In this document: positions 11,856 to 24,086 of the stretch, piece by piece | How the letters are laid out: each line of letters starts with the position of its first letter | Numbering within the stretch: position 1 is the first letter of the stretch | Assembly (NCBI GenBank): GCA_029204225.1 | Contig: CM055095.1 | Coordinates: 35,179,078 to 35,243,077, forward strand | DNA from: Diphasiastrum complanatum | Lineage: Eukaryota; Streptophyta; Lycopodiopsida; Lycopodiales; Lycopodiaceae | DNA: 64,000 bases | Direction of reading: 5' to 3' | The notes under the pieces: model-generated | Databases searched by the model: none | Seen by the model: the letters and a program-made list of their open reading frames with translations, nothing else | What the model was told of the DNA's origin: nothing | Translations under genes and position numbers: made by a program

Positions 11856-11959
11856 CTGTAGTCATAAGTCAACTCCTCATATTCCGCAATGTCACGCTTT
11901 GCAAAAATTATTATCCTATCCTTGCCACATGCAGCAACTACTCTAGAGTAGCAATTTGG
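11856..11959 (-). CDS. ATX1-like: ATX-like exon 8: SET core with catalytic Tyr
   Basis: 104 bp between acceptor GTTGCAG and donor GTAACT. It encodes PNCYSRVVAACGKDR, then IIIFAKRDIAEYEELTYDY, plus two bases of the next Arg codon. With exon 7 it forms the NHSCEPNC motif that contacts S-adenosylmethionine. ELTYDY holds the invariant catalytic tyrosine region of SET enzymes. The residues agree closely with the ATX1/2 pattern CEPNCYSRV..G...IIIFAKRDI...EELTYDYRF. No stop or frame shift is present, so it looks under purifying selection. Confidence 0.93.
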
Positions 11960-13147
11960 CTGCAACATACGAAGGCTAAATCAGATTGATGCATTCAAGG
12001 GGGCCTTGCCCACAGTGCAAAGAGTAGCAAGTTCAATTCCTTTTCACTTGAGTATTCTTGTTATGATTATCCGAAACTTATTAATCCACACAAATCATCT
12101 GCTTAAGAAAACAAGAGACACATAACTCGAATGGGTGGAACATGCAACAGAAAACAAAAGAAATTAGAAACTTTTGTGGGATTATGATGAAGTTAGAAAC
12201 AAATGTAAAGACAGTTTCTTGGCATTGTCTTCTTTGTTGTGACACAACTAGATCAGAAGAACCAAATAATTTTCATATGGTTATTCATTTCTTGCATTTA
12301 CATACATATTCTGTCCAGTATGATGGACTAAATAGAGAAATATACATCGAACGACAAGCACACACATAAAACACCCTCTCCACCCTATTTATTTGGACAA
12401 CTAACTTATCAGAGTAGTGACAAGTTCATAGAGTTTCTCTATGTAACAGCATTACCGGGATACACTGCAACACAAGTATCCATACCAATAGACATGTAAG
12501 ACTAGAGAACAACCGGCTCTAACACAGTATGCCACTGTTGCTCCTACATCTTCAGCTACTACTACAAAAGACCATGATCAGTCATGTCATGTGCTACATT
12601 CTTTGGGAGGTATGATCTAGAGGTGATGCCTGAGATTGCAACAAAAACTTGTGTTTTAAGTGAAAGAGCCACACCATACCTTGCATGTGAAGTTGTAAAT
12701 TCACGTTCAATCCAGAGTACGCAGATACAGTGAGGATAGAGTAGAAGGTTGGTGAATTAACTGTGCAAGCTGATTTCTGTCATTCCTATTAAGTGGTATG
12801 ACATTAATCTGGAAGAAAAATGGTTCGCTTCATAGTATGGAGAGCACTAGCTTATACCAGATGAGCAGTTTATTAAAAGCCTCTCAAAGGGTAAATGCAC
12901 AGCATTTATGTGTTCATGATGCAATATTGCCCCTTGATCTTTCAACAGTCTCAACTACACCTATTTCACTTGCAGCCAATTATCATTTACAAATATTCCT
13001 GCACAGTTTTGACAAGCCATGGTCATTAGTTCCATTATGAGATATGAACCACAAAATTCATTTACTTCTTGCAGCAGTAACACTTTTGAGGCCAGGTTTG
13101 AGCAGGGCATGATGCAGCATCAATTCGATGCAATGTAGTTTGACTGT

Positions 13148-13620
13148 GTCTAGTTGTTGAAGTCCATTTTGGAGCACCACTGCTGCTTGTAGACAAGAAA
13201 TATGGAACCAAGAAGCTTCACAATAATTATCAGGCTTTGAACAAGGTTATCATCAGAAGATAGTACCTGATTTCACATATGGATGACCTTTTTGATCAGT
13301 TAAGGAGATCCACTATCTTTTCAAAGATTGATCTATGCTCAAGATGCCACCAGATATGTATTTGCCCAAGAGTTGAGTACAAATCACTACAAAACAACTT
13401 CGTACGATGACAGGTTTGTATGAGTGCTGAGTTATGTCTTCTGGAGTCACAAATAGACCACTCACTTTTTGAATTGCCATAGACAATGTTCTTGAACTCC
13501 TGCATGGCATCTGTGACTTGACTTATTCTGATCACATCCTTATTCACAAAATCATCCTCAGTGCTCATATTGACTGTTTAGCCTCTATACTGCAATAATT
13601 GTCTGTCAATAAGCTTTATG
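13148..13620 (+). pseudogene. Old Ty3 reverse-transcriptase remnant in intron 7
   Basis: Plus-strand translation shows FGAPLLLVDKKYGTKKL, YQALNK, HMDDLFDQL and FSKIDL in order, the N-terminal reverse-transcriptase blocks of Ty3 pol. Then come SGVTNRPLTF and LTYSDHIL, where working copies have FGVTN.PPTF and VYFDDIL: the catalytic YFDD is now YSDH. HKIILSAHIDCLASIL and NKLYAKCFKC follow, equivalent to the thumb region. Stops and indels are frequent, so this is far older than the other Ty3 copies. It is antisense to the host gene. Confidence 0.8.
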
Positions 13621-14555
13621 CCAAATGCTTCAAGTGCTGATTTGCAGTCTGAGATCAGATTTCCAGGGTTTTAAATCAAATGACACTGTTTCTTCAAAAC
13701 CATCTGAAGTTAAATCAAGCAATCGCAAAACCTCATAGATTGGAAGTTTTCCTCTAGTTATTCTAGTGTTTGTTTGCAAGCTTCAAACCATGGAACGCAT
13801 AGAAGGTTGAATCTTAACACTCAATCAGCTACCAGTGTCAAGTAGGTAATCCCCCATTTGGGCCTTCACACACTAGCATTGCATATCTGGAATTTATTCT
13901 GCAAACAACTAGTGAAAAATTGAGTCAGAGGCCGAAACAAATGGTCAGCTTTAAGGCATCATGAGGCCAAAACACATGATCAGATTGAAGACATTGTTAA
14001 CTTGAATGAGTGTAAGACTGGAAAAGAAAACTGAGCCGATGCTGACATAAAAGAATATATATTGATGTTATGTCTAGGGCAACACCATACATAACAAAGG
14101 AGACATGCAATCTCCAACCCTATCGAGTCCAACTGTCTAAGGCCATCAAGTTTATCATGCATAAGCGTGGACCAAATGGTAAGGTTTGCACATATTGGTG
14201 GTTTTTGCTACAATGTTTTGAGGCAACGTTGATCATCCTTGGATGAAATTCCATGGCATCACCTGGTAGGACGTTATCATTCCGGGGCACACCTTCATCA
14301 GACTGTCGATATATGTATTGGTGGGCATGCATTGCTTTGCACACATTGAAATATAGTGCAATGTGTATACATATGTACATGATGGGGTTTGCCTATACAT
14401 GATAATATGCATGAAACGTGACACCTAGTTTCAAATATATGGGAAACTTTTTGAGACCCATGGGTCTTTGATGTTTTTTTATATTTGAAAATATTAGGGT
14501 GGAAATGTTTAACGTTGGAGATACAAAAGCACAGTTAGTATATGATATGGGGCCC

Positions 14556-14720
14556 CAACGAGTCTCTACGACTCTCATAACATATCCACCACGACTTCGT
14601 CGTGAGTCCACTACGACTCTGTTAACGAGTCCCCTCACGATTCAGTTACAAGTCTCCACTACAACTTGTTATGAATCCCATGAAAAGTCACTACAACTCG
14701 TTACAAGTCCTCTCACGATC
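14556..14720. repeat. Degenerate array of GACTC/GAGTC palindromic units
   Basis: Within intron 7, variants of CTACGACTC..GTTA..GAGTCC recur about six times at roughly 25-35 bp spacing. One unit reads GACTCTGTTAACGAGTC, a near-perfect palindrome. There is no coding sequence. It may be a decayed minisatellite or foldback element. Confidence 0.5.
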
Positions 14721-15631
14721 AGAGGCACTTGAATTCAACACGAGTTGAACAGAGTTAAAAAAGAAAATTAGTAAATAAGTTAGGTTTATTCCACTACCTG
14801 TCCTGCTAGGAACTAGTCAGGATATAGATTGCAGCAGCAGATCCTCTAGGATTGAATGTAGACATAGTTGAAGTAGACTATATAGATGAATCAGTAGATC
14901 ATCAAAGTATGATGGGTATGAACCTAATGGCCAAGAGTAAGTAGCGCAAACGCAGATGTAGCCAAATGATCCTTCATCTAGTTTCTTATTCAAGAAGGTT
15001 TTGAATTCCCATGGCAGATATAGTTTCTGTTTATGTATCAGAGAGCACAAAAACTCTTCAAGCTTTGATGTAATAGTACTTCCTCCCTTTCTTGTGACTA
15101 CTTTGGAATGGTCATTGAGTTGCCTCATTTCTGAATGCCTTGTCATCCTTTTGTCATGTCCGAGTGCCTAACGCATAGATTGGTAACAGCATCTACATCT
15201 GTTGTCAACAATCTCACGCTCATCCAACATTCAGATTGTTAGACAAGTCAAATGTAGGGAAACCTACTCTTTCAGTCCAATGCCTACTTTGCATAGTCTA
15301 GCAATATCTTGTGAAAATCCGGCAAGCCTTGCCAAAATATCTGAGCTTATTGTTCATTATCTGGCTTTTTGATAGCAAAATTTGGCAATACCACAATAGC
15401 AAATTGATTGAGTCGGTCATTAACTAATTCTTCAACACAGGTTAGAGGGAGACCAAGTCGGCTCTTAAAATAAAAAGTTGGAAAGCCGAAAACCATTGAT
15501 TGTTTGAATGTTTTGGAACTGAACATGAAACATCTGAAACAAAATTGAGTGGCAGAGCATGCCTAACATTTATTGAACAGTAGGTCCACCATTGCTAGCC
15601 TTGAAAAAGGAGAGAATTTCAATTCAGTCAC

Positions 15632-15727
15632 CTCACAGGAATGATTGATAAGATGTGCAACACTGCCAGAATGGGTAGCATCAATGACGCGCTCCTCATC
15701 TATACAAAACATGTAGGTTCCAGCTCC
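15632..15727 (-). CDS. ATX1-like: ATX-like exon 7: SET domain, GAGTYMF block
   Basis: 96 bp, phase 0 at both ends, between acceptor AATGTAG and donor GTGACT. It encodes GAGTYMFCIDEERVID, ATHSGSVAHLINHSCE. ATX1/2 proteins have GAGTYMFRIDDERVIDAT..GSIAHLINHSCE here. The only notable change is Cys for the usual Arg after MF. NHSCE forms half of the cofactor-binding motif completed by exon 8. It is separated from exon 6 by a 17.3-kb intron and from exon 8 by a 3.7-kb intron, yet the reading frame is clean. Confidence 0.93.
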
Positions 15728-17934
15728 CTACATTCATGAAACAAATGACAATGTTTTGCTTTAGTCAGAAATTCAAGAGTGGTCAATCTTGATAGTGTGC
15801 TGTATGTAGTATCTTTGCCACTTAACAATTAACCTGAGCTCATTTGAAGATGCTCAAAAAAGCATTAACTATCACAAGCTTGTCACAACACCTATTGCAA
15901 TATAAATAACACATGCAAACTGACTTCATAGTTGCCCGTTCCGGAACACGCATGAAAAATAATAATAATAGTATGTATTGATTTAACTGCAGTTTTTTAT
16001 TTCAACAGTCTTTTAGATCAGTATATTCTGAAACGTACTGGCTATGGCCATTAGTTTTATGTTCCATACTATAGAATATGGCAGGCCTGCTTCTCTCAAT
16101 TGGAAAATCTACAGCCAGAATGCTGAAATATATTAGCCTTGCTCTCATCCACAACCCATTTGCTACTGATTTCGTTTTGAAATGTGAAAATGAGGACATA
16201 TAAGTCTGATAATTCCTTCTGTAGGGTAAAAATTTTACATAATGGCACAAAAAAGGAGCTTATTGATCATATAAAGATACCATGCTTGATTTGAAGATGG
16301 CAGGTCACGTTTGAAGTATGAGATCTTTGGCATTTGCTTTTGGTTTTGACAACAAAACAATTTTGATGCTTGATGGGAATGGCTAAGGTTGCCTACTCCA
16401 TAATTGAGGCACTTATCTTGTACAGGATATGGTTCAAATGGTAGGGCCCACACATTATGTGAGGGAATTAGCAGCAGTTTGATTCCAAACCTTACAAGCA
16501 AACAGATTACCAGGTAGTTTAAATCATGCACTTCATTCACTCCTGAATTGAGGAGCTACCATAATGTTAAAGGGAAGAACAGAAGTTGGTCATATGTGAG
16601 TATCTCAGTAACTCTCAAATCATTTATCCTTGTATTCTGTGGCAACATGGATAGCCAATTGAAGATAATAAATGTGCACAAAAAATTGATGTATAGTCAG
16701 AAAGGAATCGAGCACATCCTCATTGCAGGTGCCCATGTTGTGCTTATAGGGTAAAACAAGAAAGAAAATGATGCTGAATTATGTTTCAGACAGTTTTCCA
16801 GTAATAGCAAGTGCTTCTTTCAAGCTAGTCATGCTAAAAAAAGGGAGCAAAGGTATTGGTGTCTATTTTATAGAAGAAAAACGTTGGAGTAGTTCACTGA
16901 AAAGCATATTAGACGGTGATCCTACACAATATTGAGATCACACAACAGCAATAAAGAGCTAATGTTCTAGCACACTCCGGCTTATTGCAGCTCCATATCA
17001 CTTTAGCTATGGATATGTAGATTTCTAGTTGGGGCCTCATTCATTTGGAAACCTCAGGGCACCATAAGTATTTCCTTTTGGATGGACATAAATGTGGAGA
17101 TGGCAAGTGCAAGCTTATTGCCTCATATATGAACACAAGCTTCTCCTAAGTTGACTATCACAGTGCAGATTCAGGCCATAATTAGACGGGCAATTGTTCA
17201 AGGAAAAGACACTAAGAGTGGACTACAAGAAGATGTCCGAATCTACATCAGCAAACTATCGAAAGAAATGAGCAAACATATCGAAGCAGCAGGACAAACA
17301 TTTTAGTATATTTTGAGATCAAGAGACCTCCAGAAAGGAACAACTTAATGTACTTCATTTTTTAGATTATTTTTGTGGTGACTTATTTTCCATCATGAGA
17401 TAGCATTGATGGATAGATTGCTCACGAGAGTTAGAAATTATGATTTATAGTATGATAGTAATCATTGTATTTACAAGTATTGGCAGACATACAAATAGGA
17501 GCATAGTCATCGAGTGACACATTTTATATGACCTTATTGGAAAATCTTAACACAATGTGTAATAACAAACTATATTGTAGTGGAAGTTGTGCATAGATAG
17601 AACAACCTTACAGAAGGTAGGCAAAGTATAAGTAGTGGACAGAGTAAGTTCTATTAACAAGTTGATGATCTTTTAATTAGGTAGATTACAAAATCTTGAC
17701 GTACGAGAAAGACCATTGGTCAATAGATAAATTGACACTTTATTTTGAGTCTTCATGAGTTTCCAAAATGAGATCTACTGTGATTGATTTTCCGTTGTGT
17801 GCCATGTTTTTCTTCTCTATGGAGTTGATGAAGCAGTTTTTGCGTGCTGAGAATGTATTGATGTTTATGATCATTTCCCAAGGCATACTTGTTCTTTGAA
17901 TGTTGGTTGTTTTCTTGATGCTCTTGATACTAAG
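15728..17934. other. Left part of intron 6, nothing recognised
   Basis: Intronic DNA of the ATX-like gene. Frames such as 16002-16250 and 16235-16540 (minus strand) show no family motif and do not fit the ATX exon order. No RNA gene or transposon was recognised. Confidence 0.5.
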
Positions 17935-18352
17935 AGTTATGGAGTTGGCTATTTACATTCGCCACGTCCATTCGCATCTACTTTACCGTTACCTTTTATG
18001 CATAAGCAGGCCTTGGGCCCTCTATTTTATTGTTTACTGACATTTAGACTGTATGGTTGGCCTTGGGCCCTATTATTCATTTATTGAGATATTACCTTGG
18101 AGGGGGGCCCTCTTGGAGGGCGCACTATTTTCCCTCCTAGTTGACTCTTATCCTCTGGACCCCTTTTTAGGGCTTCCTATTGGGTATAAGTAGGGCTCCA
18201 GTGTCACTTTAATTTTCAGCTTATGATATGGATCTCTCTCCTTTAGCCTCTTTAATCTCTCTCTGTCTTGCTTTCTAGGATTAAGTCTTGCTTTTATGCT
18301 ACTTTCTAGTTTAGCGTTGGGTTACTTGCGGATCTATTCGTAGTACCGTAAC
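17935..18352 (+). mobile_element. 5' LTR of Ty3 element B
   Basis: It matches the 3' LTR at 23687-24086, starting AGTTATGGA and ending GTAACT. It differs by an 8-bp insertion near its end and by about 10 bp that the 3' copy lacks. It carries the GGAGGG...CCCTCC hairpin (18115-18137) and TATA-like GGTATAAGTAGGG (near 18184). The expected initiator-Met primer site does not follow, so the leader has been rearranged. I see no matching 5-bp target duplication outside the two LTRs. Confidence 0.9.
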
Positions 18353-19065
18353 TCCTTGCCCTCCATCGCTGTCCCTCCATCACCATCGCTGTCCCATACT
18401 TGTGGATCGTCACCCACTGCCTACCTCGCTGCCCCTCCTTCACCTCCCACGCTGCTGTCCTGCTCCCTCCTCCTTCACCTTCCATGCTATCCCTCCCCCT
18501 ACCTCCATCGCTGCCCCTGCTCCCTCCTTCACCTTCCGCGCTATTCCCTCCCCTCCCTTGCTGTCCTGCTCCCTCCTCTCTCGCTACCCCTGCTCCCACG
18601 CTGTCCCTCCCCCTACCCCCTCGCTGCCCCTGCTCCCTCCTCCTTCACCTTCCACGCTATCCCTCCCCCTACCTCCATCGCTGCCCCTGCTCCCTCCTCC
18701 TTCACCTTCCACGCTATTCCCTCCCCTCCCTCGCTGTCCTGCTGCCTCCTCCTTCGCTACCCATGCACCCTCCTCATTCACCTCCTCATTCACCCAGAAT
18801 CACAAGAACAACTTTTTGCAGAAGTTCATACTACTTTTGGATTTCTCTGTTTATGCAAAAGTGATCTCTGCTTCCATTGATGATTTCTCTATTGGTGAAC
18901 AGAGCAGGTTGAAGCATTGATCTGTTGGACCTACGAGTTCTTGTGAGAGTCACTTACATGTTTTTGATGGCGTACTTGTTGTGACGGCTTATGTCCTCTC
19001 CTTCAGTTCGTCCATTGGATTCCGTACGTCTCTCGCTCTTGCTCTAGTTTCATTCCTCTTTCAGT
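18353..19065 (+). repeat. Element B leader with pyrimidine-rich tandem repeats
   Basis: Bases 18353-18790 consist of repeated GCTGCCCCTGCTCCCTCC and TTCACCTTCCACGCTAT modules, in units of roughly 50-60 bp. The Pro/Ser-rich plus frames and Gly/Glu-rich minus frames over it are repeat artefacts. The rest is an AT-richer leader up to the gag start. Family A leaders also carry repeats, though of different sequence. The primer site is missing. Confidence 0.8.
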
Positions 19066-20151
19066 ATGTCAGAAGCTCATTCTCCAACCACGAGTGAACA
19101 CCAACATGATGCTTTGACAGATCATATTCGTCAGGCCATGGATGCTGCTATTTCTAGCCTCTCTTCTCGTTTAGATACTGTTATGACCAATCTTGCCTCA
19201 TTTCAGTCCCAGATTGACGCACTACAGCCCCGTGGTCCTGGCAAGGCTCCTATGATGCCTATCCTTGGGACACCGTCGTCCTCCAATTATCCTGGTGGCC
19301 ATTTTGGTGGACCTCCCATTCCGGCTCCTCCACCTCCTGGATTTCACCCCTTTTCACGTACGACAGGTCCTGAGCCACACTTTGCTCGTGATTTCCACGA
19401 CCGGATACAGCTTACTACCTATTCTGGTTCCTCTGATGGGAATCTTCTAGAGAATTGGTTTGGTAAGCTTTATACTTATTTCCAGATCTACCCTAAGACT
19501 GATGTTCAGAAGATCCAATTAGCCGCCTTACATTTAGATGGTCGGGCTGCCACTTGGTGGCGGGTTTTTCGTTCTAATCCTGAACGAGAGGGGATGCATT
19601 TATGGCCATCTTTTTGTCCCGACCTTCGCCATGCTATGATTGATCCTCAGTGGCTGAGTTGCCAGCGTGATCTCTTTCGTAATCTCACTCATACTAGCGA
19701 CCTGGCTTCCTACACAGATCAATTCACAGAGCTATCTTACCTCTTTTCAGACTTACAGCCTGCTGAGCTCATCTCACGCTACATTGCAGGACTTCGAGGT
19801 GCCTTACGCTATGATGGCGCATCTTTTCGACCCCATACTCTTTCTGATGCTATGTCTCTTGCTAGTACTCTACAGCATAAGTACCCTGATACACCATTTT
19901 CCCGTTTTTCCCGCCCTCGTCCCCCCTCAGTTTCTACTCCACCCACTACATTGCCTTCCTCCTCTATTGCTCCTTCTACCACACGTCCTCCTATTCCTCG
20001 CCCTGCTTTTGTCCGCCGTTACACTTCCGCGGAGTTGGCCGACATTCAGCAGAAACGTCTCGTTTCCGTTGTAAGAGTCCAGACCACCTTACTCGTGATT
20101 GTCGCCAGACTCCTCTTACTACTACTGCTGTTTTCTGTCAAAGGGCACTGA
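19066..20151 (+). CDS. gag: Gag of Ty3 element B (frameshifted at the zinc knuckle)
   Basis: 361-residue frame starting at the first Met after the leader, equivalent to the gag start of copy A4. It has a short heptad-like N-terminus, a Pro/Gly-rich linker (about residues 60-100), then the retrotransposon gag fold (about 115-290) with ENWFGKLYTYFQIYPKTD, LDGRAATWWRVF and MIDPQWL. A Ser/Pro/Thr linker follows. A 1-nt loss near 20060 throws the CCHC knuckle out of frame: CKSPDHLTRDC is still readable in another frame at about 20066-20100. In a working element Gag forms the particle and binds RNA. Confidence 0.88.
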   Translation: MSEAHSPTTSEHQHDALTDHIRQAMDAAISSLSSRLDTVMTNLASFQSQIDALQPRGPGKAPMMPILGTPSSSNYPGGHFGGPPIPAPPPPGFHPFSRTTGPEPHFARDFHDRIQLTTYSGSSDGNLLENWFGKLYTYFQIYPKTDVQKIQLAALHLDGRAATWWRVFRSNPEREGMHLWPSFCPDLRHAMIDPQWLSCQRDLFRNLTHTSDLASYTDQFTELSYLFSDLQPAELISRYIAGLRGALRYDGASFRPHTLSDAMSLASTLQHKYPDTPFSRFSRPRPPSVSTPPTTLPSSSIAPSTTRPPIPRPAFVRRYTSAELADIQQKRLVSVVRVQTTLLVIVARLLLLLLLFSVKGH

Positions 20152-20157
20152 CACTGA

Positions 20158-23100
20158 CAATTCTGATATCTATATCCATATCTCCGACGACCTTGATCCT
20201 GTATCTGAGCCTTCTTCTGACCTCCTACCAGCTACTCGCCATGCCCAGCTTGCTTATGCTACCTGGACTGGGCATCCTGGTCCTCGATCCATTCGGTTAC
20301 GCATACGCATTACTAGACGGGAATATATTGCTTTAGTGGATACATGCAGCACACATTCCTTTATCAGCAGTTACATCTCCAGTCGGATCCGTGCTTCACC
20401 TATTCCTGCACCACAGCTTCTCAATGTTGAGGTTGCCAGTTCTCATTCTTTCTCTAGCTCTCAGATGTTCCAGGGCTTGGCATACCGCATTGGGGATTTT
20501 TCTAGACAGGCGGATCTTTATATTATTCCCATGGAGCGCTATGATCTTATTCTTGGTGCTGATTGGTTTGCTTCTCATGGTGCCGTTACATTGGATTTGA
20601 CATGACAGACACTCACTTTTGTGCATGATTCAGTTACCCACTCCCTTGTTGGCATTGATTCCCAAGGCGATTATCAGCTGATCAGTGGGAAACACTTTAT
20701 GCGTAGCCTACCTAAGGCTCATTGTGCGGCTCTCTTATGTGTACAGTGTGCTACAACAGCTCCTTCAGTCGCCATTTCACCACCACCAGCTGTTCCTCAG
20801 GTGATATCTGACCTCTTACATCGGTATGCTTATGTCCTTTCAGAACCTACGACGCTACCACCATTGCATGATGTTAACCACCACATTGATTTACGCCCTG
20901 GGTCTGCTCCTCCCTCCCGTCCTCCCTACCGCATGTCTAAGTCTGAGCGTGATGAGGTTGAGCTTCAGATCTTTGCTTTATTAGACCAGGGTCTTATTGT
21001 TCCCAGCCATAGCCCTTTCGGTGCCCCTGTTCTCCTTGTTAGTAAGAAAGGTGGCACCAAACGTCTATGCGTAGACTATCGTGCCCTCAATAAGCTAACT
21101 ATCCGTAACCAGTACCCTATCCCTCACATGGATAACCTATTTGATCAGCTTGGCACCTCCTAGATTTTTTCCAAGATAGACCTTCGTTCACCGGATTAGG
21201 ATGCACCCCTCTGATGAACATAAGACTGCTTTTCGTACCCATCTTGGCTTATATGAATTTCGTGTGCTTCCTTTTGGTGTTACTAACGATCCTCCTATGT
21301 TTCAGAATGTTATGAATAATATTATGCGTCCACTTCTTGGTCATTGTGTTTTAGTTTATTTCGACGACATTCTCATTTTTAGTACATCCCTTGACGAGCA
21401 TGTGTCCCATCTCACGTCTGTATTTCACTTACTCATTCACCATCATTTGTTTGCCAAACTGTCTAAATGTTCTTTCACCATTGCTGAGATTGAATTTCTT
21501 GGGTTTCTTATTTGTGATGGGCGTATTCGCCTTGATCCTCGTAAGGTTCAGGCTATCCAGGATTGGCCTACACCAAATGATGAACCATATTCGTATGTTC
21601 CTCAGTTTAGCCACTCACCTTCGTCGCCCTGTTCCACACTTTGCCACTGTGGCTGCTCCTCTTCATGCTCTTCTAAGGAAATCTCGTACATTTCTGTGGA
21701 CCCCTGATTGTCAGACAGCCTTTGATACCCTTCGCCGCGCTATTGTTGATGCCGCTATTATGTGCTTACCTCGATTTGACCAGAAATTTATTGTTGAGAC
21801 TGATGCTAGTTCCATTGGTTTGGGTGCCTTACTTCGCCAGTCCCAGTGCATCATTGCTTATGAGGCATGACAGCTTCGCTCTTATGAGCAACGGTATTCT
21901 GTCCACGAAAAAGAGCTTCTCACCATTATCTATGCTCTTAAGAAGTGGCGTCATTACCTATATCGTATACCATTTGACATTGTTACTGACCACCAGTCTC
22001 TCCGTTATCTGTTATCCCAGCGGGGCCTTAGCGATCGTCAGTTTCGTTGGTTGCAATTTTTACAATCCTTTGATTTTTCTATCTTATATCGTCCTGGCCT
22101 TTCAAACGCTGCTGCCGATGCTTTATCCCGTCTGCCCGCTTTGTTACACACACTTGTTGCCACCATTCCTACCTGGTTTGATGATCTTCCCTCTGCTTAT
22201 CTCACTTGTCCTGACTTTCCCGATGTTTATAGTTCTGCACCTCCTATTTCTTCTCATCCACACCGGGTGTATTCCATCCTTGATCACCGTCTTTATCATT
22301 TTGGGTCTCTCTGTATACCTAGCTCCTTGCCTCTTCGCCCCCAGTTATTGTCTGATGCTCATTCCTCCCCTGTTGGTGGCCATTTTGGATTTCAAAAGTC
22401 TTATGCTTGTCTTAAGGACCACTTTTACTGGCCATCCATGAAATTTGAGCTAGCCCTTCTTATTCGTACCTGCGCTTTTTGTGCCCGCAATACATACTCT
22501 CGTGCTAAGTCTGCTGGTTTGCTTCAGAGTTGGCCTATCCCTCATCGCCAGTGGACCGATATTTCTATGGACTTTATCCTAGGCCTCCCTCGCACCCAGC
22601 GTGGTCATGATTCATGTATGGTGGTGGTTGATAGGTTCTCGAAGCAGGCACATTTTATACCGGTTCGTAGTACTATCACAGCTGAGCAGTGTGCACGTTT
22701 ATTCTTGTCAAGAGATTTTCCGCCTCCATGGATTTCCTCGTACTATCCTTTTTGATCGGGTACATTTTGGACAGAGCTTATGCGCATATTGGATGTTCAG
22801 CTTTTTATGCTACTGCCAATGGACAGTCCGAGGTCCTTAATCGGATCCTTGAGGATTACCTCCGCCATTTTGTTACTCCTTCAGGGAAGGACCGGGATCA
22901 GCATCTATGTTTAGCTGAATATAGCTATAATAGCTCAGTTAGTACCAAGATTGGTGTCTCTCCCTTCTTATTATCTCATGGTTATGCACCACTGTTACCT
23001 GGGATACCTCTTCCTCCTGAGGATACACCTGTTACACTTGCCTCTTTTCTATCAGGTGCTCGCGAGCTTATTTCTCGGGCCAGCACACATCTACAACACA

Positions 23101-23636
23101 TCCAACAGCGGTACCAGACTTTTGTTGATCTTCATCAATGGCATGTTCAGTTTCAGAACGGGGATATGGTTTATCTACGCCTTCCTTTTGCTCGACACCA
23201 CTTTATTCAGGGCCATGCTTTTACTGAGAAGCTTGCACCATGTATTTATGGACCTTATTGCATATTGGAGGTCCTTAGTCCCGTGACATATCGGTTGCAG
23301 CTTCCTTCTTCGACATGGGCCTGTGATATATTCCATGTCAGTTTATTACGTGCTGCTATTGAGGATGATGCTCCTTGTGATGCTGAGTTTCCTACTGATC
23401 TAGAGTTATTTTCCTTCCTACCTGTTGCTATTCTACAGGTTCATCTTCATCATAGTCGGCACCGGCGGCAGATTCAGTTTTTGGTACAGTGGGATGGTCG
23501 TCCTGTTGAGGAGGCCACATGGGAACCTACGGATGTGTTCTATCATACACCTTTGCTTGCGGACCAGGCTCATGCTCTTGCTGCACTTATTGATTCCTTT
23601 GTTACAATTGCAAATATACCAGGAGCTGCTGCTTGA
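20158..23636 (+). pseudogene. pol: Pol of Ty3 element B: protease, RT, RNase H, integrase, chromodomain
   Basis: Domain order is chromovirus-type. Protease lies near 20330 with VDTCSTHSF, where DTG is expected, so the active-site Gly is Cys. RT spans about 20900-21560 with [11 protein letters not shown] and YFDDIL at 21358-21375. RNase H (about 21700-22070) has a TDAS motif. Integrase (about 22330-22900) has an HHCC region and TDISMDF, but its middle is deleted and frameshifted near 22740-22790. The chromodomain is near 23440-23540 (ILQVHLHHSRHRRQIQFLVQW). In-frame stops occur near 20604, 21162 and 21869, with several indels. It cannot make a functional polyprotein. Confidence 0.9.
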
Positions 23637-23675
23637 TCCTATGCTGCCTCTTCATTTCGCGGTGGGGCTTCTTTT

Positions 23676-23686
23676 GTGTCGGGGAG
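23676..23686 (+). promoter_or_regulatory. Polypurine tract of element B
   Basis: GTCGGGGAG directly before the 3' LTR, identical in core to the tracts at 5001-5010 and (minus strand) next to 47710. In LTR retrotransposons it primes plus-strand DNA synthesis. Confidence 0.75.
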
Positions 23687-24086
23687 AGTTATGGACTTGG
23701 CTATTTACATTCGCCACGTCCATTCGCATCTACTTTACCGTTACCTTTTATGCATAAGCAGGCCTTGAGCCCTCTATTTTATCGTTTACTGACATTTAGA
23801 CTGTATGGTTGGCCTTGGGCCCTATATTCATTTATTGAGATATTACCCTGGAGGGGGGCCCTCTTGGAGGGCGCACTATTTTCCCTCCCAGTTGACTCTT
23901 ATCCTCTGGACCCCTTTTTAGGGCTTCCTATTGGGTATAAGTAGGGCTCCAGTGTCACTTTCGTTTTCAGCAATCTCTCTCCTTTAGCCTCTTTAATCTC
24001 TCTCTGTCTTGCTTTCTAGGATTAAGTCTTGCTTTTATGATACTTTCTAGTTTAGCGTTGGGTTACTTGCGGATCTATTCGTAACT
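23687..24086 (+). mobile_element. 3' LTR of Ty3 element B
   Basis: 400 bp, AGTTATGGA...GTAACT, with the hairpin at 23866-23888 and a TATA-like box near 23936. Compared with the 5' copy it lacks about 10 bp near 23971 and the 8-bp insertion near the end, and carries scattered substitutions. It stops abruptly at CAGCTGG flanking DNA. Confidence 0.9.

Noticed and set aside
16002-16540. Two minus frames considered as missing SET exons
   Set aside because: The SET exons are fully accounted for at 33618-33679, 33060-33137 and 15632-15727; these frames show no SET motif.
18356-18920. Three overlapping 154-174 residue Pro/Ser-rich frames
   Set aside because: They cover pyrimidine-rich tandem repeats in the element B leader. 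All three frames are open because of composition.
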